64,000 nt of DNA from Sthenelais limicola. Taxonomy: Eukaryota > Annelida > Polychaeta > Phyllodocida > Sigalionidae. Shown piece after piece: positions 44,144 through 56,861 of the stretch; within the stretch, counting starts at the first letter, position 1, and each line of letters begins with the position of its first letter. The notes beneath the pieces were generated by a model. The model had not been told where the DNA came from. It searched no databases and saw only the letters and a program-made list of their open reading frames with translations. The stretch is taken from assembly GCA_942159475.1 (NCBI GenBank), contig OW804096.1, positions 137,897,791 to 137,961,790 on the forward strand. The letters are read 5' to 3'. The position numbers were made by a program, and so were the translations under genes.

Positions 44144-45543
44144 ATATATATATATAAATTTCACGGTTACAGATTCACAAACTATCAAAACACAAAATAT
44201 GCATAATGAACCTCTGCTTTGAGATGGAACTGATGTTGAACATTGTTGTAATGAATAATAGCGCAAAAAAACCCCAGAAAATAATATTTCCTTTTTTGCA
44301 TAGACTTTGTCAAGTGGATATCAGAAATTATGACAACAGCTCCTCAAGGGAATAAAAGAAAACTCTCTGAGTGAGAATTTAATTAAAATATTATTCTTCC
44401 TGGCCACCACACAAGTGCGCGGTAGAGAATATTTGATCAGCAGTAAATCTAACATTGACAAAGGACCGCTTTGTCTAAATCACCTTGAAATATATTATTA
44501 AGTTATTGTTCTGTTGGGCGGGAACGTAATCGAGTAGACTAAAGAAGCATAATCAAGCTAATTCATAAACATGTAAAAATACCATGAAACATGTTAAAGG
44601 TATGATTATGTGGGTGTAAAAACACATGCCAACTAGCGGCTCCTTTTTTCTTAGAAACATTTCCTTGTTATCATAAGTTTGGATGTATTTGTGCACAATT
44701 TTCAATAACTACAGTTTATTTTCTGTTAGAGTTTTTTTTTATAGTTTTTGTAACCATTTTTGTTTGTTTTTAAAATACTTTTATTCAATCTGTCAACAAA
44801 TTCTCTGGTTCTCCTGGGGTTGATAACACTATGAATACATCGCACCCTCTCTATCCTTGAGCCAGATTTGGACAACAAAAAATGAAACGGAAGTAAAAAT
44901 AAACATTTCAGCGTACAAAATTAGTTGTGTTTTTGTAACCATTGATTATGCTGCGTAATTACTGAATTTGGGTGATGCCGTCAACTTTAGATGACCACAA
45001 CTTGTTTTACCCCCACAACGTATATTTGAATTTGAATTCGCTACATTAATGTGAGGTTTAACAGATGGGTCAACAAGCCTATAGAACTATATTCCATGTC
45101 TTCCGGCTGTTATTCGAAAAATATTCTATTCAGGAGACGGATAAATTTTATCATAAACGAAATTCTCAGCATAGCACCCAAATGTCGCCTGAGTCACTTT
45201 TATTCTCATTATCAAAGTTAGCACGAATGCACAGACAGAAGCTCTTTTATTGTTTATCCTTATACATGTACTCAAACACCAAAATATAATCCTCTATTAA
45301 TGAATGAAATGAATTTCATCCAGGAGCGACTGTGCTGACCCCAAGTGGCTGGTCACGGCAGCAATCGTAGCCTGGAAATGTGGTACTACCTGTACTGACA
45401 TAGGATCAGACATTTAAGGTTAGGTTTAGAGTTATAGTGAACATTGGTATCAACCCATATACTCAATTCCACTTCACAGAACACGTGAACATGTAGTGCA
45501 TAATGGTAACATAGCTGTCTAAGTAGCCTGGCGCCTAGTATCT
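44144..45543. other. Intergenic stretch without recognised gene
   Basis: AT-rich. At 44930-45010 it carries an inverted relative of 35320-35410 (GATTATGCTGC, AACTTTAGATGACCACAACTTG), another dispersed repeat. Nothing else is supported. Confidence 0.5.
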
Positions 45544-46330
45544 GGGTCAGATTTTCAGAAAATGTACAATTGGCAGCTGTATACATTTAGTAAATTCTTC
45601 ACAATTAGGCTGCAGTTTGGTCAATACTAGGTAAATCCGAGTATATTCGGCATTGCATTGATTCTAGCTATCTGTTTGGTTAGGCTGAACTGTATTTTGA
45701 ACTTTATCTTTATCTTTGTCTGACATCTTGGGTTATTTGACAGGATTGGTGAATTAAGGTGAATTGTACATTTTCTAAAAACCTGACCCATCTATAGTCG
45801 CTTCCATCTCTCTCTTTGAATCCTTTAAATAAGGAGACAAATACTGGACGAGAAAATAAAAAGGTAACCAGAGGCGCCATCTGGCTGATTACTCTAGCAT
45901 TGAAAGTGCGGCCGAAATACATACAGGCGCCACCTAGAGACTTCACTGCTACCTAAGGCCAGAGAAGCTGTACATACAAACTATTGATGTGAGGCCAGGA
46001 GAGAAAAATATAGTCGACATTAATTGGGTTGTGTTATAGGAAAATGCGATTTTTCAAATGAATGTTTTAATTCTTTGAGAGTTTAAAGTTCTTGATATAT
46101 GAAGTAGGTCAGATGTTCTGAAAATATACAATTGGCAGCTCTACACATTTAGTAAATTGGGCTGCAATTTGGTCAATACTGGGTAAATCAGAGTATATTC
46201 AGCATTGCATTGATTCTAGCTATCGGTTTGGTTAAGTTGAACAGTATTTTTAACTTTATTTTCGGCTGAAATTCGGGTTATTTCAGAGAATTGGTGAAGG
46301 TGAACTGTACATTTTCTGGCGACTTCACCC
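45544..46330. mobile_element. MITE family A, copies 5 and 6
   Basis: Copy 5, 45544-45789 (flanks ATCT/ATCT). Copy 6, 46106-46330, whose right terminus has changed to GGCGACTTCACCC, the same variant end seen in copy 18 (63424). This suggests a subfamily. Confidence 0.85.
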
Positions 46331-46557
46331 TAGAAGCAATACATGAACAAAATCCAAAGATCTATGTATCTATGAGTTTCTGAGGTCAACCTGAGATTAT
46401 ATGTTATATTTAGCGACTAGTAATTGACCATTAAGAACTGTTACCCTTTTTGTCTTTCATGAGTCGCAAAAAAATGGATTTTGAGATATCATCATATTTG
46501 AAAAGATTAGATCAAGCCGACTTTAATTGTAACGGCCGGGAGACCTGCATTTTATTC

Positions 46558-46970
46558 AGAAGCCAGTATAACATTTGTGATGTGTTTCAGGAAAATGAGC
46601 CATAAGTCGCAAAAAATAGATATTTTCCAAATGATTTATTTATAAGATATCTTCGTTAGAATATTCTAATTCTTGGGGTGCTTAATGCTGCTAGTAATAA
46701 TAATTCATGTACGAAATTTCAAGGCAATTTATTAAATATATCTATGCATTTCTAGGGTCATCCTATAGAGTATATTTAGGTACTTTATTAGTAATTTTCC
46801 ACCCAAAAATATCTATAACTTTTTGTTTCAAAAATAAAGTTATCAAACTGATGATATAGAAAGACTACTTAGATGTCCTTGATGTTTACTACCATTAGAA
46901 TCGGCTTGAGCTCATCTATTCAAAGATGATGACTCGTTTTCCTGAAACACATCACATTTGTTTCTACCTC
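46558..46970. mobile_element. MITE (family B), second full copy
   Basis: AACATTTGTGATGTGTTTCAG, then GAAAATGAGCCATAAGTCGC at the left; GACTCGTTTTCCTGAAACAC then ATCACATTTG at the right. A fragment of the other end lies just before it (46455-46530). Confidence 0.83.
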
Positions 46971-47229
46971 TAAATGATTTTGAAATTATTTTATTTAGGA
47001 CACAGACATTTTGATACATATAGTACGAATATTCCCAGAATAGCCTGAATTACTTTTAAATTACATTACATCGAAATTCAACTAGTGAAAATAAAGAGTA
47101 AGTTAATAAGAACTATGTATGAAGTTATTTGAACATTCAATCTTCTCAATATCATTACCCAAATGATCTGATCTGGTAGTATAGTGCTAAGTCAATTTAT
47201 ACATCTAGACAAGAGAATTCATATCAGAT

Positions 47230-47340
47230 ACATTTTATGCTTTTTACACATGTAGTATCATATTCATTCATTGTCAGTGAATGTAAAGTTTGGGCAAAAT
47301 AAAGTATAAATCAATCAATCAATCAATCAATCAATGATGG
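47230..47340 (+). mobile_element. Probable LINE 3' end with (AATC)n tail
   Basis: GGGCAAAATAAAGTATAAATC followed by six to seven AATC units, the form of a non-LTR retrotransposon 3' end. No coding part remains. Confidence 0.5.
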
Positions 47341-47494
47341 TAAACATTAGGTCAGCTGTTAACTAGTAGGATGAGATTCGCAACACAAGGATATATTTAA
47401 TAGACTGCCCTGAGATTTGTTACAAATGTTTATATGACCAAAAGCGCTAAACCCACTAAAAGTGAGAGTATTCCAACTATTGGGTCTTGGGAAT

Positions 47495-48220
47495 AAATTA
47501 CTTTGAAAAATATCAATTTTGCGACTTATGACTCATTTTCCTTGACATTTGCTTGGATATAAAATCTGTGATTTTTGAAATCTTGAGGCTCCCTTTGACC
47601 CACCCTAGATTGCCACTGACCCCTACGGCCCTTCGGGACCACTCCGGGGGCCCTTCTGACTCACCCCTAGGCCCAGTATATGAAATGCAGCTTTTATGAA
47701 ATTACTTTGAAAAATATCAAGTTTGCGACTTGTGACACATTTTCCTGGAACTCATCACATGTGATTTCGAAATATTGAGGGCCCCCCTGACCCAACCTGA
47801 GGTCCTTCATGACCACTCCGGGGGCCCTTCTGACTCACCCCTAGGCCCAGTATATGAAATGCAGCTTTTATGAAGTTACAAAGGGATTGAGGCGACTCTG
47901 AACACAAGTAGGACACAGTTATTAGTTTATGAAGGAGGTTTTATTCATTCAGGGGTGATCAACGTTTGGGTATCATTATACCTTCATCAGGATAATTACA
48001 TGATAAAATTATGCTCCTTTTTTATGAAATTACTTTGAAAAATATCAATTTTGCAATTTGTGACTCATTTTCCTGAAACACATCACATGTGACATAAATC
48101 AGTGATTTTGAACATCTTAATGCCCCCCCCCCTCACTGAGGCCCTTCGTGACCACCCAGGGGGCCCACCTGACCCACCACCACTACGCCCAAGTATGTGA
48201 AATGCCGTTTTTATGTGCAG
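47495..48220. repeat. Three-unit tandem repeat containing MITE-B ends
   Basis: Three successive blocks, each beginning with TACTTTGAAAAATATCAA, GCGACTT(A/G)TGAC(T/A)CATTTTCC, then a C-rich block with GACCACTCCGGGGGCCC and CCCAGTATATGAAATGCAGC (47640-47702, 47810-47873; a diverged third at 48150-48216). An amplified composite of a MITE terminus and a C-rich segment. A Penelope-like motif is inserted at 47945-47990. Confidence 0.75.
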
Positions 48221-48316
48221 TAGAAAGGATTCTATCTCTGCTTACAATTAACACCCGCCCGCTCCCCTCCCCAGGGTGACATTAAATGAGGGCCAATGTA
48301 GTTGCTGACCCGGCCA

Positions 48317-48893
48317 TTAAAGATAAATACCAGTGTTGTCAGCACTGCAGCAGGCGGGAATTCAAGGAACTAATGCATGAAACAATAGAAGTCAATATAT
48401 TTTGTTCAAACTTTGTATTGAGAAAGAACATGGTTGGGGGAATACAAAATGCCAAAAAAACTGGATGTTATCATATTATTTTGTGTTTTAGGGATGAGTG
48501 AAGTTTTCTTCCCTTCACTATTGATTTCAATGGGGGAAACTCATTGTGATACAAGTTTAGCTGAATAACTTTTTTTTTAGTTCAATGAGCCCTTATTTTT
48601 TTTAATTAGGAAGGTAGAATAACATGTCAGCTATGTATATGCAGATTTTAAAGAAAATTGTATGATTCAATCACATGCTATTGGAGAAAATGCAGAAAAT
48701 ACCCGTTTTCCCATAGACTTCTATAGTGAACAGTAATAAATTTCAGTGGTCCCTGAAATAAAAACTAGTCCAATGACATATGCTTTTTGGGGGCTTTTTG
48801 AGTTCCCCCAACCATGTTCTTTCTAAATCCAAAGTTTAAAGAAAATTCCATGATTCATTCAATTTTTAAGTAAACACTGGTATTTACCTTTAA
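48317..48893. mobile_element. MITE (family I), full copy with TTAA flanks
   Basis: 577 bp. TTAA then AGATAAATACCAGTGTT at the left; AACACTGGTATTTACCT then TTAA at the right. The TTAA target duplication points to a piggyBac- or Kolobok-mobilised family. A degraded copy is in the GPCR gene at 12358-12900. Confidence 0.85.
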
Positions 48894-49010
48894 GGGAACC
48901 ACTCAAGTGGACCTCAGGGCCACCACTGTGGTGCTGCCACCACCGGTGGTGCTGGAGGTTGGAGAGGAGCTCAGGGAGGTCTCAATAGGGGAGTTTGGAT
49001 TTTTGTATTT

Positions 49011-49284
49011 GGGTCAGATTTTCAAAAAGTGCATAATTCGCAGCTGTACGTAGTTGTACATTAGTAAATTCTGCAAGATTAGGCTGCAATGTGGTCGATA
49101 CTAGGTACAGTTGGGTATATTCGGCATTGCATTGATTCTAGCAATCTGTTTGGTTATAAATGTTGAACTGAATTTTGAACCTGATTTTTGTCTTAAATTT
49201 GGGATATTTGAGAGGATTGGTGAAGGGGAATTATACGTAAAAGATTGGCGAAGTTGAATTGTACATGTTCTGAAAATTTGACCC
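49011..49284. mobile_element. MITE family A, copy 7
   Basis: GGGTCAGATTTTCAAAAAGT...GAAAATTTGACCC, flanks ATTT/ATTT. Longer than usual (274 bp) because of a short internal duplication of the GGTGAAG-GAATT(A/G)TAC block. Confidence 0.86.
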
Positions 49285-50266
49285 ATTTGTAAACTTTTAT
49301 GTCCATCTTGATCACATTAAGGGGGCAGTTCTCTCGACATCTGGAGGTTTGCGAGCCCTATCTAAGGTCTAACAATAGTGTAACAGTGAGATGTTATCAA
49401 ATCTATTGCCACTTTCCACAATAGCAGAGATTGCAGCTTGTAAACCAGTAATCATACAGATTGCCAAGTGAACATCTAATTAATTAATTGTCCAAAGATT
49501 GAGTCATAATGCGAAGCCGAAGAATGATGAGATGTCTTTATCAGTTCCCAATTTTTCAGGCTATATAATTAATTAATTGACTTTCATTTCACACTAACAA
49601 CTTGCTGATCTTAGAGTAGGAGCTTAATCAGTCCGAAGCTATTGACCAATTTGTTAATTGTTAAAAAAAAATTCTCTACTAAGGGTCATTAACTTCACAG
49701 AGAAAAATCGATTTGAGGGATTTTTTATTTACCCTTAAAAAGTAGTTAAACAATAATTTAATAATTTTAGATTTGGAAAACTTGAAACTATTAAACAAAC
49801 TTAATGGGAGGTACAGTTGTTTGGATCTGTCGCTCATGAGTTTAATTCGACTGACTGACATACAAATACTAACATTTTAATAAAAAATGCACACTTTTTT
49901 TCATCAATATCACAGCTTGTGTAAAATAATCTAAGAAAACCAAATGCATGCTGATAAAGATGAAGTTTTATGGAAACGGCTACCTCCCATTAGTTCCCAT
50001 TACTTCTAAAATCCTGGGACCAAAGAAACAGGAGGAGCAGCGGAAAAAGTAGCGTGGCAGTGGAACCTAGGCTTTAATCTTATGCAGGGATTACCTAGAT
50101 CAGTATTACGTAACTTTCACACAGAGCTAGGTCACACCTATAGTAAACAGGCATTGATTTTATCTTGTTTATCAGTCTCCTTTATAGCTGAGAAATAAAT
50201 TCAATGCAATCCGTGAAGTGATATCATCTAATTTGAGGTGACAGTTCATGCTTATTTCACGCCCAT

Positions 50267-50817
50267 TAAGGGCCTGGTCCACCAAGCCGATTCTCATGCG
50301 ATTTTGCGCCGCACAGGACTCTTTTACACTTTATTACATACATGTGCGATTTCACGGGTGCTATTCGGGGTGCTATTCGAAATGTTAAATAGCACACATG
50401 TGCTATTTGAGCAGGGCATTAACACGTGACCAATATGACGCAATTTCATTGGTTTGCCGACGTTGCGCACTTGGTGACGTTGCGCTCTGCTGTGTAGTGC
50501 TGCCTTGCAGGTTTCGAAAGTTTTCAAGCTAAGTTCCGATAATTTGGCAAGAAATACAGCGATAATAAGGTAAATATAACAAATAAATCAATAAATAGGT
50601 ATGTAATAAATATCTAATAATCTCTAATAATAATCTAATATACTATCTAATATAATATCTAATAATATATCTAATATAATATCTAATAATCAAATCGCAC
50701 TCAACCCCTTTGGGGTTTCGTGCGATTTGACCCAACGTCGAGATCAATTTGACATCGAACAGAGGGCTCTTAGATATATAAATTCTATGAGAATCGGCTT
50801 AGTGGACTAGGCCCTTT
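50267..50817. mobile_element. MITE (family G), long copy
   Basis: TTAAGGGCCTGGTCCACCAAG at the left; CTTAGTGGACTAGGCCCTTTA at the right, with CCGATTCTCATGCGATTTTG just inside. The interior has a TATCTAATA(A)-rich simple repeat. Preceded at 49996-50076 by a half copy of family H. The rest of 49285-51103 shows no gene. Confidence 0.8.
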
Positions 50818-51103
50818 AGGCTGATAAGGGAATGATACCAAAGAAGATCAACAAAATTATTGGCGTAAATTTGCTCAAGTCATATGAGACCCAATCTACT
50901 TGAAATCAGTCTCAAATAACGTCCATCAGATCCGCAAATCAACATGGCGGACATGAAACTCCCCTATTAACGGTGACCATTCACCCTGTTTGCTTGCAAG
51001 TGCCCTCCTTGGGGGAAACAGCCTATTTATTGGAGCTTATGTGGGTCGCGCTTCTCTTATGAAAAATGCCCATGTGCTTCTCCTTACACGGGCAGGCCCA
51101 TAC

Positions 51104-51338
51104 GGGTCAGATTTTCAGAAAATCTACAATTGGCAGATCTAGACATTTAATAAATTCGGCTAAATTAGGCTGATAAATGAAGAATACCAGGTATATCTGA
51201 GTATATTTGGGGTCACATTGATTTATAGTATCTGTTTTGTTATGTTAAACTGCATTTTGAAGCTCATTTCTGTCTGAAGTGGGGGTTATTTGAGAGGATT
51301 GGTGAAGGCGAATTATACATTTACTGAAAATCTGACCC
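51104..51338. mobile_element. MITE family A, copy 8
   Basis: 235 bp, GGGTCAGATTTTCAGAAAAT...CTGAAAATCTGACCC. Flanks ATAC/ATAA differ at one base. Confidence 0.88.
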
Positions 51339-51559
51339 ATAAGCACGGGCCCGGTGGTACTGGCTCGGGTGCGGGGGAATTGGGAGGTTTAGGGAGGCGT
51401 ACGGGGCAGAGCAATCTGGGCAGAATTAGCCTGAAATGAATAACCCAGGTTCACAGGGGTTGTAGCGCAGGCAGGTAATCAGGCTAATGTGCATGCATGG
51501 CTATACGTGTCGTCCTGCTATCCATAGGGAGGGGCGGGGGACGGGGGCGGCGGGGGGGG

Positions 51560-52535
51560 TATGTGTATGCAGGCCCCAAGATTTGTATTCAGCAATTTGA
51601 ACATTATGTAACAGTTACACTATTCTCAGAACGTGCTGATTTAATTACAAGAGGAAAAAGAAATATGACCATCTTATCCTCCAAGCTCAGTAAAATCACG
51701 GATTCAATAACATATAAATCTCGACTACGGTGGAACGAGTTGAAGCCGGTAGCACATAAGATTGAAGATAGCATTACATTTAGGAAATTTACACAGCAAC
51801 TACTAACCCCATTTTAGAACCACTCTGCTTTTACATCTTCAAGAATATAGGCTAAGTTGTCGTGTTTTATTTATTTATTTATTTATCTATTTATTATATC
51901 TTCTAGGTCAGAGTCTCTCTGGTTAGAGTCATACTGCCTCGCCTTACCAATTCATAAACTCTGCCAAAAATACTGTGTGTTCACCTATTAAACACCCAAT
52001 CCACCTTCAGTGTCACGTTGACACTAGTCGCTTATTTAGCGTATTATCTATCTTTGTACTTTATCAATTCAAACTGCACCAAGGCCAGAGGCCAACAAAA
52101 TGTATATTGTTATTAATTACGAGGGATAAACCATAATCTCTCAATCCTGTCATTTAAGCTAGTAACATCGCCTACCTTTCATCTGTTATTAATCATATCA
52201 TAAAATGTTGTTGTTTAGATTACTTTCTCTCAAAAACTCTATAAGGGACCTCATGACTTTGATATTAGTGAATTGTTGTCTCACTCCGATTAAGTTATTA
52301 ATTTCTGTATTCACCCCTATAAGGGGCCTTTAACGTCTACGATAGTAGCGACTTGTTGTTGTTTGACCCTAACAAGGGATTATCATGTTCATCCTAACTG
52401 TAACAAATCTTAAGATACGAAATATGGCAAACTCCGGAAGAACTGGCACGCTCCAGTGTCAGACTTGTTCGTCCATTTGTAAATCAAGATCTTGCAATAA
52501 AGGATATTTGAATTGAATTGAATTGAATTGAAAAA
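51560..52535 (+). mobile_element. LINE 3' fragment with (GAATT)n tail
   Basis: Open frame 51497-51817 (106 codons) includes about 80 residues typical of the very C-terminus of a CR1/L2-type reverse transcriptase (SRLRWNELKPVAHKIED then FRKFTQQLL, then stop). It is followed by ~700 bp of 3' UTR with ACAAGGGATT/TATAAGGGGCC blocks, and the tail TTGAATTGAATTGAATTGAA at 52508-52530. The start of the frame (51497-51580) is G-rich unrelated sequence. Confidence 0.75.
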
Positions 52536-52919
52536 GGTAACAGAATGTCAGTGGTCGGAATCATTTTATAATATATATATATCGAAACAAATCATTATGG
52601 ATAAGAGTAATATTAAGAGCCTCGCACATTAGGCAGTTTTAAAATGAAATAATAATAATAATAATAACAATAATGAACAAATAGAAGAGTATCTAAGAAG
52701 TATTAATAAAAAATATAAAATCCAGCCCCAGCCTTGTGTCTAATACAAATATTCCAAAAGGGAGTGGACAGTATATGTTTTTTTTAAAACAAAATATTGA
52801 CAGATTATAGACTCAAAAAATAAATAAAAAACCATGCAATTGAAAACTAAATATGAGATAAGAGATGATGATGAAATGCATCTCATGTTTAAATACATTT
52901 ATATGTACAACCTAATTGA

Positions 52920-53105
52920 TCATTGGATAAGAATCACTTACAGTAATTATTGACGAAAGTGACATTGTTCACATTCTAAAAACACTCTGTAAGTTAAGCC
53001 TAAGAGGGATTTAAAACCCCCCACTAGCCGGAGAATGCCTTCTTATCGCAATCCTTGTATTAGATAACTTTGTATTGTTTCTAAATCCAAATCCAAATCC
53101 AAACT
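52920..53105 (+). mobile_element. Short LINE 3' end with AAATCC tail
   Basis: Ends TTTCTAAATCCAAATCCAAATC. The preceding GAGAATGCCT...TTGTATT resembles the 3' UTR of the fragment at 18430-19250. Only the 3' end is present. Confidence 0.5.
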
Positions 53106-53560
53106 TACATAAAGTACAGATTTATAATAATCGTCAAAACTAAATTATGAATACACATGGGAATATATCTATTCTGCGACTTGAGACTAATTTGTCTGTA
53201 CCCCTCACACAGACCGGTGATATCTACAATATCTGCACCATGCATAATTAATTCACTTAGGCCAAGAACAAAAATAGGTGTGTTTCCGATTTACCCCCCT
53301 ACCTAGAAAAACCTTCCCCTACCTAAATTTTGTTTTGACCATACCTGATTTTTGTTTTACCCTACCTTACTTTTTTTGATTTTTTGACAAAAAAAGCTAA
53401 TAAAAGCAGAAAAAACAGGTTTTCTTAACCCAGAACTGTAATGTTGAAAACTACTGTTATGAAATAGACATTACCATCCCCCCCAATCTTGTTTTCAGCC
53501 AGATAAATCGGAAACACACCTATTATTTTTTTGGCCTTATTGTAAATGAATCCAATATAT

Positions 53561-54112
53561 TGTGAGAATTCAATGACAATTTGCCCAGAGATTCGGTGTT
53601 CTAGTATAAATGATGAAGTCAGATGAAGAACAGGACTGGGTGAGTGGAAATCTGAACTCCGATTTTGCTTGTATATTATTGTGGGATGTGTGGGGAGTGG
53701 ATCTGGGGACACTGTATAGGATTTGGTGTAATGATCACACTTAGCCACTCATAAATACCTGGAGAGTGCGTGAGAAATGCTTGGAGCTTAAAGATGCATT
53801 ACCGCTGTGGAAGATCCTGAAATGAAATGACTATCCTTGAGATAAACACCCTAAACCTATCATATGTCCTGGACAAACGATTTAAATGAAGAAAAACTGA
53901 TTAAAACTAACAAATTCGGTATCGGTTTTTGCTCTGCTTACCACTGCATCAGTGGCCTGTAAGTGCCCATTCAAGACAAGAGGGGTAGTGGGGAACCCTT
54001 AGTCATTTTTAATACCACTAGGTTTTGGGTTCTGTGGTTTTAATTCTGTACCTTACACTCTCTAGTTATTCGCTCGATCTGAAAAGTTGCAATGGAAGTT
54101 GATTGCTTTACA
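53561..54112. mobile_element. Probable second solo LTR related to 11625-12236
   Basis: Its first ~62 bp match the other solo LTR nearly base for base (GACAATTTGCCCAGAGATTC, GTGTTCTAGTATAAATGATG). It ends ATTGCTTTACA and is flanked by ATAT/ATAT (53557-53560, 54113-54116). The interior is much diverged, so the right end is less certain than the left. Confidence 0.55.
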
Positions 54113-54736
54113 ATATAAAACAAGTTAGAGACTTTATTTCGACAGATTTTCCAATGTTGAACATGCTCATCGTCATGCATTTGGTCTTTATAAATAATTT
54201 TACATAAGCTAAGCTATCGGTGTAAACAATTATTTGCTTTTATTTTCGATAATAAAAATGTTGCAAAATATTTGTACATTAGATTTGAACCGAATCCATC
54301 CCTTCACACACTATATAGACAGGCGCAATGACACATGAAAATCCCCTATTGGCAATGGCCTCCCCTTTGTACTAGAAACCCAGATATGCATTGTCCCTGG
54401 AACCCTGAGGATCCAAACCCATTTCCCTATTTTCCAGTTTGTCTAAGGAATTATTTGCATCCATCATTGGCTGTCCTTTCATGGCGTAGATGGGAAGGGG
54501 CTGGCTGTGATTCCCCTCTGACATGGATGACCCTATGATTAGCTGAGTGAGAGATGGCAAGCATGAGAGCCTACCCACCCATCACAACATACCCTTAACC
54601 CTTTACCACATGTGTGCGATGGGGGAGGTAGGGAGAGGGGGATACAGGGGCGGGGGGGGGGAAGCCTTGGAACAAAGACACTCATAAAAACATACCCTGA
54701 GCACAGCCATTCTTAGCTATTCTTTGAAGGTGTGGA

Positions 54737-55045
54737 TAAAGGGGGAGGGGGGAGAGAGGAGGAGTGAAGTAGAGGGGAGAGAAAGGCAGAGAAAGGTACA
54801 GAGAGGAAAAGCGAGAGCAAGAGGGAGAGCAAGAGAGAGAGGAGGAGAGACAGGGAGAGGCAGAGGGAGAAAGGCAGAGAGGGACAGGAAGAAACGGAGA
54901 AATACGAGAGAAAGAGGAGAGAGGGAAGATAAGAGGGAGAGATAAGAGAGAGGGAAGGAGAGGGGCAGAGAAGGCTGGAGAGGGAGAGCGGGAGGGGGGG
55001 GGCAGAGAAGTGAGAGGGGAGGAGAAAGGGAGGGGAGACATTCTC
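54737..55045 (+). repeat. 300-bp polypurine (GA-rich) tract
   Basis: Almost pure A/G on the plus strand, built from GGGAGAG/GAGAGAGG blocks. The long frames read here on both strands are compositional artefacts. Such tracts can form intramolecular triplexes. Confidence 0.9.
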
Positions 55046-56108
55046 TGATGTGTCGAGATAAGTTTGAACCCAAACAGAGTGCCATTTGCTATTTATTACA
55101 CACTTTATATGGATGTTAAAAAGTAAATTTAACTTGTTTGGCCTAAATTTTCGCTCATGGAAGCCAATGAGATTGCGTCTTTGCCCGTACTGTTCACGTG
55201 AACAGTTCGGATCAACCTAACTGCACCCCCAAACTGCACCTTTCTAACTGCTCATGTGTATAATGATTCATATATTAGGACAAAAGCATGAATGATTTGA
55301 CAGCCTAAGATTGCTCCAAATAAGCTCATAGTCTCCTTGGCAAATACCTTTGGTTCTTAAGGGTTTAACTCTTCAGACGTTAGCACAATATACCTAGGTG
55401 GGGAACATGTTTTCGTGCAGTGATGGACCCAGCATTGCAAGTTCTAAACGATATCTGCGTCTTCCACAGTGGCATTTTTGGTTTATCTATATCACCAAGG
55501 CCACCACAACATTTCATTATTTGATGTTGATTCGATATTTAAAGTACACTTAAAGTTGTTAAGGAACTTAATGAAGTACAATAACACATCTTATATTGTA
55601 AAATGCATATTATATCGTCATATGAAACACCCTTTCTGTCTCCTACCTCTCTTCCCCCACCTCAGCAAAGGTCCACCAGTGCAAAGGCCTTTCCCCGCAG
55701 TACCTCAGACGTGCCTAGATATGGATCTACATGAATTTATTTCCTCCTAGTTTACTCCCCGTTTCACACTTCCCCAGTCTCTCCTAATCTCAAAAGGCTT
55801 TTCAAATTTGTGATTTCACTTGCTCTATAGGCTGCGTCTTCAGAGAGACTTAATTATTTGATTTCTCGGGTCTGCACGGCTTCTAGGAAATCAATGTCGT
55901 AAAAGCGGAAATCAATGTCGTAAAAACGGAAGTGGGTGTCGTTGTGAGGAAGCCTTTGGGAGTCTTTCGGTGACCACCAAAGGGAGGGATCCGTTACTTC
56001 CGGCAAATTCTCCATTTTCGTGGCTGAAAAATCAAACAAAGATGGTTGTGTGCCGAGGAAATTATGTCGATTAGTAGTAACTTGATTACAGGCTATTGGT
56101 GAAGAGAT
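55046..56108. other. Intergenic stretch without recognised gene
   Basis: Contains a 22-bp direct repeat (GGAAATCAATGTCGTAAAA-type, 55889-55930). No exon or RNA gene is recognised. Confidence 0.4.
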
Positions 56109-56342
56109 GGGTCAGATTTTCAGAAAATGTACAATTCAACTTTGCCAATCTTCTCAAATAACCCAAATTTTAGACGTTTTAAAGTTGAAAATACAGTTCA
56201 ACCTAACCAAACAGTTTGCTAGAATCAGTGCAATGCCAAATATACTTGTATTTACCTAATACTGACCAAATTGCAGCCTAATTTAGCAGAACTTACTACA
56301 TGAGTACAGCTGCCAATTGTACATTTTCTGAAAATCTGACCC
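56109..56342. mobile_element. MITE family A, copy 9
   Basis: 234 bp, GGGTCAGATTTTCAGAAAAT...GAAAATCTGACCC, flanks AGAT/AGAT: a perfect example of the family. Confidence 0.93.
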
Positions 56343-56861
56343 AGATGGTGGCTCAGAGTTTGATGCAGCTAAATCATGTCTCAGAAGAATTATTCTAAAG
56401 TCGGAAGAAGATTTCTTAAGTGTTTTTTTCCCACAAGTTCTCTGTGTGTGAATGCTCTGAATTGTTTTAGGTTGCATAGTGATGTCAGTCACCCCAAAAA
56501 AGAATTATATTTATATTATTCTTAGTGTTATCTAATACCTCAAAAGGTAACTTTTAGAATATCTTATAAAAAATGCAGCTCGGAAATACGACAATTAAAA
56601 ATGTCCCTCATCAGGACAGTCAAAACGTTGGCATCTGTACCAGTACTAACAACCTTATCAAAAGGTTTTAATGTGAAAACCCATTATCATATTGAAAAAA
56701 GTTATTCATCGTTCAAGCATCTCCACTGGTATCATTGCTCTTTATTACTTCTCCTCTGACCGTTGATATAACTCGGCCAGTAGACACAGGGTCTGTGCAA
56801 GAGCATGCATGTGTATGCACACATCCCTGTTAATGCCTGCTGCAACTCGTCTGATATATAA

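Noticed and set aside
54682..55085. Long Pro/Leu/Ser-rich and Arg/Glu-rich frames on both strands
   Set aside because: A direct product of the polypurine tract, with no stops because of composition.
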